From contig JBJTYE010000224.1 of NCBI GenBank assembly GCA_046082625.1, forward strand, positions 1-8,318: DNA of 8,318 nt, in the 5' to 3' direction. Each line of letters begins with the position of its first letter. Within the stretch, counting starts at the first letter, position 1. The notes below the pieces were generated by a model. It did no database searches and was not told where the DNA came from. It saw nothing but the letters and a program-made list of their open reading frames with translations. The translations under genes were made by a program, and so were the position numbers. Source of the stretch: Casp-actino8 sp046082625. GTDB lineage: Bacteria > Actinomycetota > Acidimicrobiia > Acidimicrobiales > Ilumatobacteraceae. Positions 1-6,925 of this stretch are shown here, in pieces.

Positions 1-293
1 CCCAGTTTCGCCGCCTCGTCCGCCGACCATTGCTCGGGGCAATAGACGTCCTTCGCCGCGGCCCCCGAAGCGGCGATGATGCGCACGCACCCGGTGTCAC
101 CATCGGTGTAGGCGACGGTTCCCTGCAGTGACGTATCGGGATCGTCCACCAAGGAGGGGAATTCGGGAACACCGCGGTCCGATTCGATCCAGACCATGGT
201 GACCACGAAGCCCACTCCCACCAGAACGGCCAAGGCGGCGACGATGCCGACGACCCAACCGATGGACCACTTTCGTTCCGCGGTCTCGCTCAT
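1..293 (-). CDS. Single-pass membrane protein of unknown function (partial, C-terminus off the window)
   Basis: I do not recognise this protein. The ATG at 293 is followed by 97 visible codons before the window edge. The N-terminus is short, charged and probably cytoplasmic (MSETAERKWS). Residues about 11-36 form one long hydrophobic helix. After it comes a polar, acidic region with Cys69 and Cys85, which would lie outside the membrane and could form a disulfide. The start sits 15 bp after the stop of the upstream lipoprotein gene, with only a weak ribosome-binding site (GTGGGTGATG-like). It is therefore probably translated from the same transcript, possibly by coupling. A nearby in-frame alternative is excluded, because the other CAT at 296-298 gives ATG-TGA. 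The coding call rests on clean codon bias, the membrane helix and the operon-like spacing. The function is unknown. Confidence 0.75.
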   Translation of the reverse strand, partial: MSETAERKWSIGWVVGIVAALAVLVGVGFVVTMVWIESDRGVPEFPSLVDDPDTSLQGTVAYTDGDTGCVRIIAASGAAAKDVYCPEQWSADEAAKL

Positions 294-308
294 CACATCA
301 CCCACGGA

Positions 309-1007
309 TCATCCCGTGACGGCGCGCACCTTGGCCAGGGCCAGGTCCACGAGGTCGTCCCACATCTCGTCGGAATAGAACGGATCCGAACCCTCGACCT
401 GGACGTCGAGTTCCCGCAGCACCATCACCACCGACCCGATCCGGACCGCCACGGCTCGGCTCTTCCAAACGTACTGGTCATCGGGACCCGGGGTCACGGC
501 GATGATGATGCCCGAACCGCTGTTGTCGCCGAGCTTGCGGCCGTCCAGGTACTCGATCGATACTTCGTCGGCTTCCTCGCCGCTGGGATTCCACGACTGG
601 CCGTCGCAATGCTTCATGGCGTTCTTGACGACGTCCACGAAACGATCGGCCTGATCGTTGGACCACAACTGTTGGGACACTCCACTGAAACTTCGACGCT
701 CCTTGCGCGTCTGGGAGATCTCTGCCGCGGCCCCGGTGGTGGCGGCGATGTCGTTCAGTTCGGCCAAGCCGTCGACTTCAGCCAAGGCATCCGGACACCA
801 CGAGGCCGGATCGAAGATGGGAGGACCTTCCTCACGGCTGGTGAAGACACCGCTCATGTCGGCGATCCAGTCATCGCCGAAGTCCTCGGGAGTGAGCAGG
901 GCGCCTTCGAGTTCTTCGGGGGTGAAGGTCGCAGCGGGTTCGGAATCCCCGCCGCACGACGTGACGGTGAGAACGAGGGCCACCGCTGCTGCCAGCTGTC
1001 GAATCAT
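309..1007 (-). CDS. Predicted lipoprotein, possibly with a PknH-like sensor-type extracytoplasmic domain
   Basis: This is a 232-residue secreted protein anchored to the membrane by lipid. Residues 1-18 form a lipoprotein signal: MIRQ, a hydrophobic stretch rich in Ala/Val/Leu, then the lipobox V-T-S-C with Cys18 as the predicted lipidated residue. A Gly-Gly-Asp-Ser tether follows. The mature part begins with a segment like LLTPEDFGDDW (residues 38-47). It resembles the opening of actinobacterial PknH-like or 'sensor domain' lipoproteins; that is a resemblance only. Cys71 and Cys134 could pair. I chose the ATG at 1007 over an in-frame TTG at 1013 because AGGAGG (1014-1019) lies 6 nt before the ATG but touches the TTG directly. 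The gene lies 67 bp after the TRIC-family gene and 15 bp before a membrane-protein gene, so co-transcription is likely. Ligand and role are unknown. Confidence 0.85.
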   Translation of the reverse strand: MIRQLAAAVALVLTVTSCGGDSEPAATFTPEELEGALLTPEDFGDDWIADMSGVFTSREEGPPIFDPASWCPDALAEVDGLAELNDIAATTGAAAEISQTRKERRSFSGVSQQLWSNDQADRFVDVVKNAMKHCDGQSWNPSGEEADEVSIEYLDGRKLGDNSGSGIIIAVTPGPDDQYVWKSRAVAVRIGSVVMVLRELDVQVEGSDPFYSDEMWDDLVDLALAKVRAVTG

Positions 1008-1013
1008 CTGCAA

Positions 1014-1019
1014 CCTCCT
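1014..1019 (-). promoter_or_regulatory. Ribosome-binding site of the lipoprotein gene
   Basis: A perfect AGGAGG on the minus strand is followed by 6 nt (TTGCAG) and then ATG at 1007. It is the strongest Shine-Dalgarno in the minus-strand block. It decides the start: the upstream TTG at 1013 would have zero spacing. The gene may therefore be translated well independently of its upstream neighbours. Confidence 0.8.
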
Positions 1020-1058
1020 GATCGGGGATATTCAACCCGACCGGGCCGGCTCTGTCAC

Positions 1059-1072
1059 GGGACCAAAGTCCC
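1059..1072 (-). other. Small hairpin between the TRIC and lipoprotein genes
   Basis: GGGAC (1059-1063) and GTCCC (1068-1072) form a perfect 5-bp stem with a 4-nt loop, starting 2 bp past the stop of the TRIC-family gene. There is no T-run on either side, so an intrinsic terminator is not supported. It could act as an mRNA processing or stability element, or be chance. The rest of the 67-bp gap holds only the lipoprotein ribosome-binding site. Confidence 0.3.
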
Positions 1073-1074
1073 CC

Positions 1075-1743
1075 TCATTCACCCCATTTGGGAATGCGCC
1101 ACCGGTGAGCGGGGCGAGTCCGGACGCCGAGGTGGTCCACCAGGTACTGGGCCGCGATCACCGTCACGATGCCGGCCACCGAACCGGCCGCCGCGTTCCA
1201 GATGGCCACCGTGGCGTAGGCCACCGAACCCCAGAACGCCAAGAGGGCGTGCGGCGCACCGACCAGCAGCACCGAAGGGATGTGGCCTTGCAGGATGGAC
1301 ACCAACATGCCTCCACCGACGGCCGACAGGGTGCCGATGAGGACCGAGGACACGAAGGGCAGGTCGAACTCCCGGGCGTAGGCGGCTCCGGTCACGGCGA
1401 AGAGGCCCATGGCCACGGCATTCAGGAAGTCGACCGCCGGTTGGATGCGCGCCACCCGACGCCCGACCATCAGCACCACCAGCACGGCCCCGGCCACCGT
1501 GGCCAGATACCAGGGTTGGCGCAACGATTCGGCCGGAAGGTTGCCGATGAGCACATCACGAATGAATCCACCACCGAGTCCCATCAGGAGCGCGAACACG
1601 CTGACACCGACGATGTCCCATTGACGGCTCTCGTCGGTGTATCCGCGCAGCGCCCCGACCACGGCGTTGATGAAGACGGTCACCAGGCTCAGCCACAATG
1701 GCGAGCTGGTGGCCAGATCCGGAAGGTCGATCTCAGCGATCAC
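1075..1743 (-). CDS. TRIC (trimeric intracellular cation channel) / UPF0126 family membrane protein
   Basis: This 222-residue integral membrane protein belongs to the prokaryotic TRIC/UPF0126 family, built from two tandem repeats. Members form K+-permeable trimeric channels, and the Pfam repeat carries a 'glycine transporter' name. Repeat 1 has the signature GGGFIRD at residues 57-63, followed by LIGNLP. Repeat 2 begins near residue 105 and carries GGG at 143-145. There the usual Arg-Asp is replaced (GGGMLVS) while LQGHIP follows as expected. Hydrophobic helices fill most of residues 15-200, and a short basic cytoplasmic tail (RTRPAHRWR) follows. Length is normal for the family. The start is GTG at 1743, preceded by CGGAG with about 5 nt spacing. 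The gene begins 18 bp after the end of the GH78-RDD ORF, so it is probably in the same transcript. The ion or solute carried cannot be told from the sequence. Confidence 0.9.
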   Translation of the reverse strand: MIAEIDLPDLATSSPLWLSLVTVFINAVVGALRGYTDESRQWDIVGVSVFALLMGLGGGFIRDVLIGNLPAESLRQPWYLATVAGAVLVVLMVGRRVARIQPAVDFLNAVAMGLFAVTGAAYAREFDLPFVSSVLIGTLSAVGGGMLVSILQGHIPSVLLVGAPHALLAFWGSVAYATVAIWNAAAGSVAGIVTVIAAQYLVDHLGVRTRPAHRWRIPKWGE

Positions 1744-1761
1744 GGGTACTCCGACAGCCGA

Positions 1762-2181
1762 TCACAGTCTCCAGGCGTTGTCCGGATCGGGCACCACAAC
1801 GGTGCCCGACACCTTGTCCCAGATGTTCCGGTTGCGACGATCCCACAGGGGCATGAAGAGGATGATGCCGAGTGTGACCACGATCAGCAGACCCGCCAGC
1901 ACTCCGGCCACGATGCCGCGCATGAAGAACATCCGAGCGAATCCCACGGGTCGGGGTTCGCTCGCGCCGACCACGCGCATTCTCAACAGTTGCTTGGCTG
2001 GGGTCTGGCCGTTGCCGGCCACGATCGCCGCCCAGATCAACCAGCCGATCCCGAGAGTCACGGTCTGCAGGACCGCTTCCAAGAGATAGGCAGCCAGTCG
2101 CAACCAGGGCGAGGCGATCTTCACACCGGGCGGATAGGTGGGAGGCGGTGGAGGTGCGACCGCGCTCGAGACCTCGCTCAT
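1762..2181 (-). CDS. RDD-family membrane protein: alternative internal start, possibly a separate gene
   Basis: This is the C-terminal 139 residues of the long GH78 ORF, read from the internal ATG at 2181 (Met803). On its own it has the layout and size of a normal actinobacterial RDD protein. It begins MSEVSSAV, continues with a proline run (APPPPPTYPP) and IASPWLRLAAYLLEA (helix 1), then has the family motif GQTPAKQLLRMRVV. A second hydrophobic segment follows (GIVAGVLAGLLIVVTLGIIL), then DRRNRNIWDKVSGT. The classical Asp of helix 1 is Glu837. A Shine-Dalgarno-like GAAAGG lies 7 nt before the ATG. RDD proteins are small membrane proteins of mostly undefined function; some have been implicated in transport. 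Either this is made independently by internal initiation, or it exists only as a tail of the GH78 enzyme. It is listed as an alternative and overlaps the full ORF. Confidence 0.55.
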   Translation of the reverse strand: MSEVSSAVAPPPPPTYPPGVKIASPWLRLAAYLLEAVLQTVTLGIGWLIWAAIVAGNGQTPAKQLLRMRVVGASEPRPVGFARMFFMRGIVAGVLAGLLIVVTLGIILFMPLWDRRNRNIWDKVSGTVVVPDPDNAWRL

Positions 2182-4587
2182 GACTGAACCTTTCACTGTG
2201 ACGGGCAAGTGCGACACGACCGGCACCGGACTGTCAACGTACACCCGGCCATCGGCGAAGGCTTCGACCGTGACTGGACCATGAGGTGTGGGAACCGTGG
2301 CCCGGGCCCAGTCCAGATCGCCGAGATGCGGCTCCACCCGTACCCGGGCGTAGCCGGGTTCGGCCGGAGTGATGCCGAGGGTGCGCACCACCAGATCACG
2401 AGTCGGAGTCGACGACCACCCATGACAGCGGGTGCCGCCCGTCCAGCATTCCGGCCACGAAGTCTCACCGGCGTCCACGAACACCTGCCAATCACGACAG
2501 AGTCCGACGATGAGGTCGGGACGACCGGCTCGCACCACGCCGTCATGGACCACGTAACGGAAGAAGGGTTGAGCTTCCACCATCTCGCGTTCGACGTCCC
2601 ACGTCGGTGGCGGATACCCGGCGGTGAGGTGCACGAAACCCACCGACCCACCGTCCACGGTCACCGAATCCATCACCCATGAATGGCGAACCAATCGTGA
2701 ACGATCCAACAATCGTTCCAGCACCCTGTCGATGCGAGAAGCCGGGACGAGACCAGCGGCCAGAGCGGTGGCACCCGGATGCTGAGCGGCTTGGGGTTGC
2801 ACGACTCCGTTCACGACGTGATCCACGTACACGCCGCGCCTCTCGTCCCAGAAGAGGTCGAAGGCTGCACGGACCTCGGCGTAACGCTGGCGTGCCCAAG
2901 ACGCCGTGCCGGGGTTTCCCAGCCACTCCGACATCTCGGCGAACTCCTCCAGGCCGCGCGCCCACAGAGCGTTCAACGTGGACGAGCAACCCGAGCTGTA
3001 CACGCTCGACCAGTCGAGGAGAACCCATCCGGTCACATTGTCGAGCAGCCCGTCGGGACGGCGATACGACTCGAACCAGCGCAGCACACGCTCGACAGAA
3101 GGCGAGAGATCAGCGACGAGTTGACGATCCCCGGTGTAGCGGAACAGGTTGTGCACGCTGTGCACCCAGTGCAGTGCCCAGTCGGGGATGAACATCCGAT
3201 CGTCCTGGGCGAAGTCCGAGGCCACCGCCATGTGCACCATGCCGTCGCTGCGGGACATGGTGGTCAACTGCGGATGCCAGATGGCCATCGACCAATCGGG
3301 ATTGGCGACCAGGTCCACCATCTGATGCACCACCGAATCTCCGGTCCAGGCGCGCTGTTCGCGAGTCGGGCAATCCACGTAGGCGTCGAGAGCGCAGAGG
3401 TCCACGGTGCGCAGGCCGATCTCGTGGATGCGATTCAGGAGCGGGTCGGAACATTCGAAGGAGGCCCCCGCCGGACGGGGTCGGTGCCGGTCCCTGACGG
3501 CGATGGCGATGGTCGGTTCGGACCCATCGGGCGACCGCACGGCGACCTGGAAGAAACGGGTTCCGACCAGGTCGAACGTCTCGAACTCCTCGGTTCCGCC
3601 ACCGTGACATATATATCGGTATCCGGAGTGCTGTCCGAGGGGCACGAGAGCGCCCGATTCCCGGCGATATTCGGCGGCCGCCACGTCGATCACGGTTCCG
3701 GCGGTCGCCCCGGTCACGGTCATCTGCACGGTCCCGGCGGCGATCCGGCCGAGGTCGAATCCCCGCAAGGCGACCGCCCCGGGATCGGTGGTGCGTTGGT
3801 CGGCCAGAACCTGGCGCACTGGATCGCATTCGAGAGCCGCCCCGACGACGTGACGTACCGTGTCGGCTGACGCGACATGTCGCTCGCCATCGGGGAAGGT
3901 GTCGCGCACCGGAGGCAGAAGGGCACCGAAGGGTTCACTCGGCGGCGACAGGAATCCGTGGGCGCCGGTATGGAACGGCGTGATCTCGAAGGCCCGCGCC
4001 CAGGCGGTGTCGTCGAAGTCCGGATCCTGCCAGGACGCCGGATGTACCCGGGCATCGAAGGACTCGAGCGGCAGGCTGGCCACATCACCGGGAACGGCGA
4101 TGGGAGTCCAGGCTTCACCCGGCTGCGTGCGCCACTGGCGATCGCTCACGAGAACGAGATCACCGATGACCGCCTCGAGCACCACCCCGCCCCCACCCAG
4201 GGTGTAACTCGGCGGAGCCGGCATCCACCACGAGGTGGCACGTCCGAAATGCCGCGCCGTGATGGCGAGAACGTTGCGACCGATGCGCAGGAACGGTGCG
4301 AGGTCGACGAGGTCGTAGTGGGCCCGACGCGGATCGCTGCGCACCGGACCACGGGCCACTTCGACCCCGTTCACCGCCAGGACGTAGCGACCGTCGGCCC
4401 ACACTCGACACGGCGCCGTCGACGGAACAGCGTCCAGATCGAGTGTGCGTCGCATGAGCATCACCCGATCCGCCGGATGATCGAGAACCGGTCGGGTGGC
4501 CGACTCCATGGTGATGGCCGGTTGACCGTGCCAGATCCAACGGGCCGTCCACGCCGAGGTGAAAGGCTTCGGATGCACCGGAATCAC
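1762..4587 (-). CDS. GH78 alpha-L-rhamnosidase-type hydrolase fused in frame to an RDD-family membrane domain
   Basis: A 941-residue ORF has two unrelated parts. Residues 1-800 look like a complete GH78 enzyme. They contain an N-terminal RWIW motif (residues 16-19), a beta domain with AVNGVEVARG (71-80), a rhamnosidase concanavalin-like segment (about 275-370), an alpha/alpha-barrel (about 375-735) and a C-terminal beta-sandwich starting GITPAEPGYARV (738-749). The family motif DCPTREQRAWTGD (405-417) supplies Asp405, Glu410 and Asp417, which match the acidic triad of Bacillus RhaB (Asp567, Glu572, Asp579). Glu713 in SWPEC is the likely catalytic base, with CHGW (721-724) after it. Known members remove terminal alpha-L-rhamnose; the substrate here is unproven. 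No signal peptide is seen, so the enzyme is probably cytoplasmic. Residues 803-941 form an RDD domain with about two membrane helices. The start is GTG at 4587, 13 bp after topA, with a weak ribosome-binding site. It may really be two genes (see the internal start at 2181). Confidence 0.85.
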   Translation of the reverse strand: MIPVHPKPFTSAWTARWIWHGQPAITMESATRPVLDHPADRVMLMRRTLDLDAVPSTAPCRVWADGRYVLAVNGVEVARGPVRSDPRRAHYDLVDLAPFLRIGRNVLAITARHFGRATSWWMPAPPSYTLGGGGVVLEAVIGDLVLVSDRQWRTQPGEAWTPIAVPGDVASLPLESFDARVHPASWQDPDFDDTAWARAFEITPFHTGAHGFLSPPSEPFGALLPPVRDTFPDGERHVASADTVRHVVGAALECDPVRQVLADQRTTDPGAVALRGFDLGRIAAGTVQMTVTGATAGTVIDVAAAEYRRESGALVPLGQHSGYRYICHGGGTEEFETFDLVGTRFFQVAVRSPDGSEPTIAIAVRDRHRPRPAGASFECSDPLLNRIHEIGLRTVDLCALDAYVDCPTREQRAWTGDSVVHQMVDLVANPDWSMAIWHPQLTTMSRSDGMVHMAVASDFAQDDRMFIPDWALHWVHSVHNLFRYTGDRQLVADLSPSVERVLRWFESYRRPDGLLDNVTGWVLLDWSSVYSSGCSSTLNALWARGLEEFAEMSEWLGNPGTASWARQRYAEVRAAFDLFWDERRGVYVDHVVNGVVQPQAAQHPGATALAAGLVPASRIDRVLERLLDRSRLVRHSWVMDSVTVDGGSVGFVHLTAGYPPPTWDVEREMVEAQPFFRYVVHDGVVRAGRPDLIVGLCRDWQVFVDAGETSWPECWTGGTRCHGWSSTPTRDLVVRTLGITPAEPGYARVRVEPHLGDLDWARATVPTPHGPVTVEAFADGRVYVDSPVPVVSHLPVTVKGSVMSEVSSAVAPPPPPTYPPGVKIASPWLRLAAYLLEAVLQTVTLGIGWLIWAAIVAGNGQTPAKQLLRMRVVGASEPRPVGFARMFFMRGIVAGVLAGLLIVVTLGIILFMPLWDRRNRNIWDKVSGTVVVPDPDNAWRL
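2189..2194 (-). promoter_or_regulatory. Shine-Dalgarno-like site before the internal RDD start
   Basis: GAAAGG on the minus strand is followed by 7 nt and then ATG at 2181. A TGA in the +1 frame (2195-2193) overlaps it, giving the stop / ribosome-binding site / start pattern of two adjacent cistrons. The actual GH78 frame reads through as GTG-AAA-GGT-TCA-GTC-ATG. Confidence 0.5.
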
Positions 4588-4600
4588 GAGTCGACTCTAG

Positions 4601-6784
4601 TCAGCGCCGCCGACGGGACGACCGTGGGCGAGTCGACGGCGTCGAACTCTCTCGTCGGGCCGAACGTTCGGCACGCTTCTCGATGAGCGCCCGAGCCTCG
4701 TCGACCGAGAGTGTGAGCAAGCGACTCAATCGGTCCACCGACGCGCTCTGACCCTCGCGATCCACGTACGCCCCCCAGCGCCCGACATTGGCGATGATCT
4801 CTTGACCCGTCTCCGGATCGCGTCCCAGCACCCGAGGCAGGGCCAACAACTCGACCAGCACCTCGGCACCGAGGTCGTCGAGATCGGTCTGGTCGGATAA
4901 CGGCAGATTCCGGTCGCCGATCTTGACGTAGGGGCGGGCACCCTTGGCATCCGAGCGACCCGCCCGCACCACGACCTCTTCCCCGGTCGTCGGATGTGGC
5001 CCGAGCGAGACGACGTACACCTCGCGCGGATCGAGTTCGTCGGTCACCGTTCGAATCAGCGTCTCGAGTCCGGGACGGTCCGGCAGCTCGCCCCGGTAGA
5101 AGCCCTCCAGGACCGACTCCGCCGAGAGATCCCCCGTGCTCACGCGATCCAGACGTTCTTCGAGACCGCTGGTGAAGTCGTCGCTGATCAGGTCGGCGAA
5201 GAATCCACTCAACACCCGATGCGCGGCGAAGGCCGTGAGAGTGGGAATCAGCGCCCGATCGCCCCGACGCGACCAGACGTACCCCTCCCGCAACTTCTTG
5301 ACGATGGCCACGTAGGTGGACGGCCGGCCGATGCCCAACTCTTCGAGGGTCTTGACCAGAGATGCTTCCGTGTAGCGAGCCGGCGGTTTGGTGCGATGCA
5401 CCACGGCTTCGGCTGCACCGACCCCGAGACGGTCACCGATGGCGACATCGGGGATCTCGACATCGTCGCGACCTGACGGATACACCATCAGGAAGCCGCG
5501 CTCCGCGTACGTCGACCCCGAGAATCGGAAGTCGCAGACCCGTCCGTCGACCGTGGCGCGCCCGGTCACCGTGGTGGTGATCCGACGGGCGTCCACCATC
5601 TGCGAAGCCACGGTTCGCTGCCACACGAGTCGGTACACATCGAGTTGTCGTGCCGTGAGATCTGCGGGCTCGATCCGTTCCAGATGCGTGGGCCGGATGG
5701 CCTCGTGAGCCCCTTGGACGGACTTGCGACCAGACGAAGTGAAGCGCTCGGAGGGCTCCACCCATTGCGACCCGTAGGTCGCGGCGATGAGCGCTCGGAT
5801 CTCGGTGCGGCTGCTCGGCTCGTGTACCGGGTTGTCGGTCCGCACGTAGGTGATGTGGCCGCGGTTGAAGAGTTCGCTGCTGATCATCTCCAACTCCTTG
5901 GAGCCAATTCCCAAACGGCCCGAGGCTTCTTGCACCAAAGTGCTGAGGACGAAGGGTGTGGGTGGCTTGATCGATCTCGTCGTCGTCTCCACGTTCACGA
6001 CCTCGAGGGAGGTACCGATCAGTTCACCGGCGATCTTCTCAGCCGATGCCTGATCGAGTCGTTCGACCGCTTCGGTGAGTCGCCCGTGCTGGTCGAAATG
6101 ACGTCCACTCGCCACGGGCACCCCGTCCACGGCCACCAGCGTCGCCGTGGTCGCCGGCACGCAGTCCACGGTCGCCTCCACATCGAAGTACGTCGCCGGA
6201 CGGAAGGCCTGGCGTTCGTACTCCCGCTCCACGATGAGTCGCAAGGCCGGACTCTGGACCCGACCAGCCGTTGTGTCGTAGCGAACCTTGCGGCGCATGA
6301 CATCGGTGACTCCGTACCCGAAGAGGCGATCGAGTACGCGCCTCGTCCGAGCGGCGGCGACGAGATCGGCATCGATGGTCCGAGGAGTTTCCAATGCTTC
6401 ACGGATGGCCGTCTCGGTCACGGCGTGGAAGGTGATGCGCTCGACGGGAACCGACGGTTGGAGGAAGTCGACCAGGAGAGCGGCGATCATCTCCCCTTCG
6501 CGGTCGGCGTCCGTGGCCAGGACCAGCCGGCTGCACCGTCCCAGATCGCTTCCCAACGATTCGAGGATGCTCCGACTCTCCTGCAGCACCTCATAGTTCA
6601 CGTGGAATCCGTTGGCCACGTCCACGGCGTCGGCGCCGGTCGGGATGTCGGCAAAATGCCCCTTGGTGGATCGGACCATGAAGTCGTCTCCCAGATAGCG
6701 AGCAATGGTGCGCGCTTTCACCGGAGATTCGACGACGAGGAGAGTGGGACGTGAGGTGGTGGTGATGTTCGTTGGATGTGACAT
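4601..6784 (-). CDS. topA: Type IA DNA topoisomerase I, divergent (TopA-like)
   Basis: This 727-residue type IA topoisomerase would relax negatively supercoiled DNA through a 5'-phosphotyrosine intermediate. The Toprim domain starts at LLVVESPVKART (residues 15-26, metal-site Glu19) and contains ATDADREGE (90-98), with Asp92, Asp94 and Glu96 as metal ligands. AGRVQSPALRLIVERE (173-188) follows. The catalytic Tyr313 lies in ITYVRTDN with Arg315 beside it, then AHEAIRPT (359-366, His360) and GIGRPSTY (484-491). The C-terminus has two Toprim_C-type repeats (LGPHPTTGEEV and LGRDPETGQEI) and a Ser/Arg-rich tail, with no zinc-finger cysteine sets. The usual TopA forms DGDREGEAIAWHL, YMRTDS and GHIRDLP appear here as DADREGEMIAALL, YVRTDN and KGHFADIP. 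The protein is shorter than typical actinobacterial TopA (about 900 residues or more). It may be a second, specialised copy, so the symbol is provisional. The start is ATG at 6784 with AGGGA 8 nt upstream. It is the first gene of the minus-strand block. Confidence 0.93.
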   Translation of the reverse strand: MSHPTNITTTSRPTLLVVESPVKARTIARYLGDDFMVRSTKGHFADIPTGADAVDVANGFHVNYEVLQESRSILESLGSDLGRCSRLVLATDADREGEMIAALLVDFLQPSVPVERITFHAVTETAIREALETPRTIDADLVAAARTRRVLDRLFGYGVTDVMRRKVRYDTTAGRVQSPALRLIVEREYERQAFRPATYFDVEATVDCVPATTATLVAVDGVPVASGRHFDQHGRLTEAVERLDQASAEKIAGELIGTSLEVVNVETTTRSIKPPTPFVLSTLVQEASGRLGIGSKELEMISSELFNRGHITYVRTDNPVHEPSSRTEIRALIAATYGSQWVEPSERFTSSGRKSVQGAHEAIRPTHLERIEPADLTARQLDVYRLVWQRTVASQMVDARRITTTVTGRATVDGRVCDFRFSGSTYAERGFLMVYPSGRDDVEIPDVAIGDRLGVGAAEAVVHRTKPPARYTEASLVKTLEELGIGRPSTYVAIVKKLREGYVWSRRGDRALIPTLTAFAAHRVLSGFFADLISDDFTSGLEERLDRVSTGDLSAESVLEGFYRGELPDRPGLETLIRTVTDELDPREVYVVSLGPHPTTGEEVVVRAGRSDAKGARPYVKIGDRNLPLSDQTDLDDLGAEVLVELLALPRVLGRDPETGQEIIANVGRWGAYVDREGQSASVDRLSRLLTLSVDEARALIEKRAERSARRESSTPSTRPRSSRRRR

Positions 6785-6925
6785 GGCCGCTGTCCCTACA
6801 ACACGACCATCGATCGCGACATCGAATTCGTCACAGGAAGGAGTCGTTGAGCAGGGAGAACACGAAGACTTGACAGCCCTCGCGCGCCCGCCCCCGCGAG
6901 GAGGCGAAAAGTTCCGACGGTGCAG

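Noticed and set aside
1008..1013. TTG at 1013 as the start of the lipoprotein gene
   Set aside because: AGGAGG abuts the TTG with no spacer, whereas the ATG at 1007 has the ideal 6-nt spacing.
1059..1072. Intrinsic terminator after the TRIC gene
   Set aside because: The stem is only 5 bp and no T-run follows, so termination is not supported.
658..2187. A 509-codon plus-strand open frame across the lipoprotein, TRIC and RDD genes
   Set aside because: Its translation is low-complexity His/Gly/Asp/Arg-rich with no domains, it spans several well-supported minus-strand genes, and it is the usual antisense shadow of GC-rich codons.
2779..3870. A 363-codon plus-strand open frame antisense to the GH78 gene
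   Set aside because: No recognisable motif and shadow-like composition, while the minus strand carries clear GH78 catalytic motifs throughout.
5645..6754. A 369-codon plus-strand open frame antisense to topA
   Set aside because: It lies entirely within the conserved Toprim and active-site regions of topA and has no domain signature.
6870..6875. Perfect TTGACA (-35 consensus) on the plus strand
   Set aside because: The 16-18 nt spacing leads into pure G/C (around 6891-6898) with no -10 hexamer, and it is too far from TACAAT at 6932.
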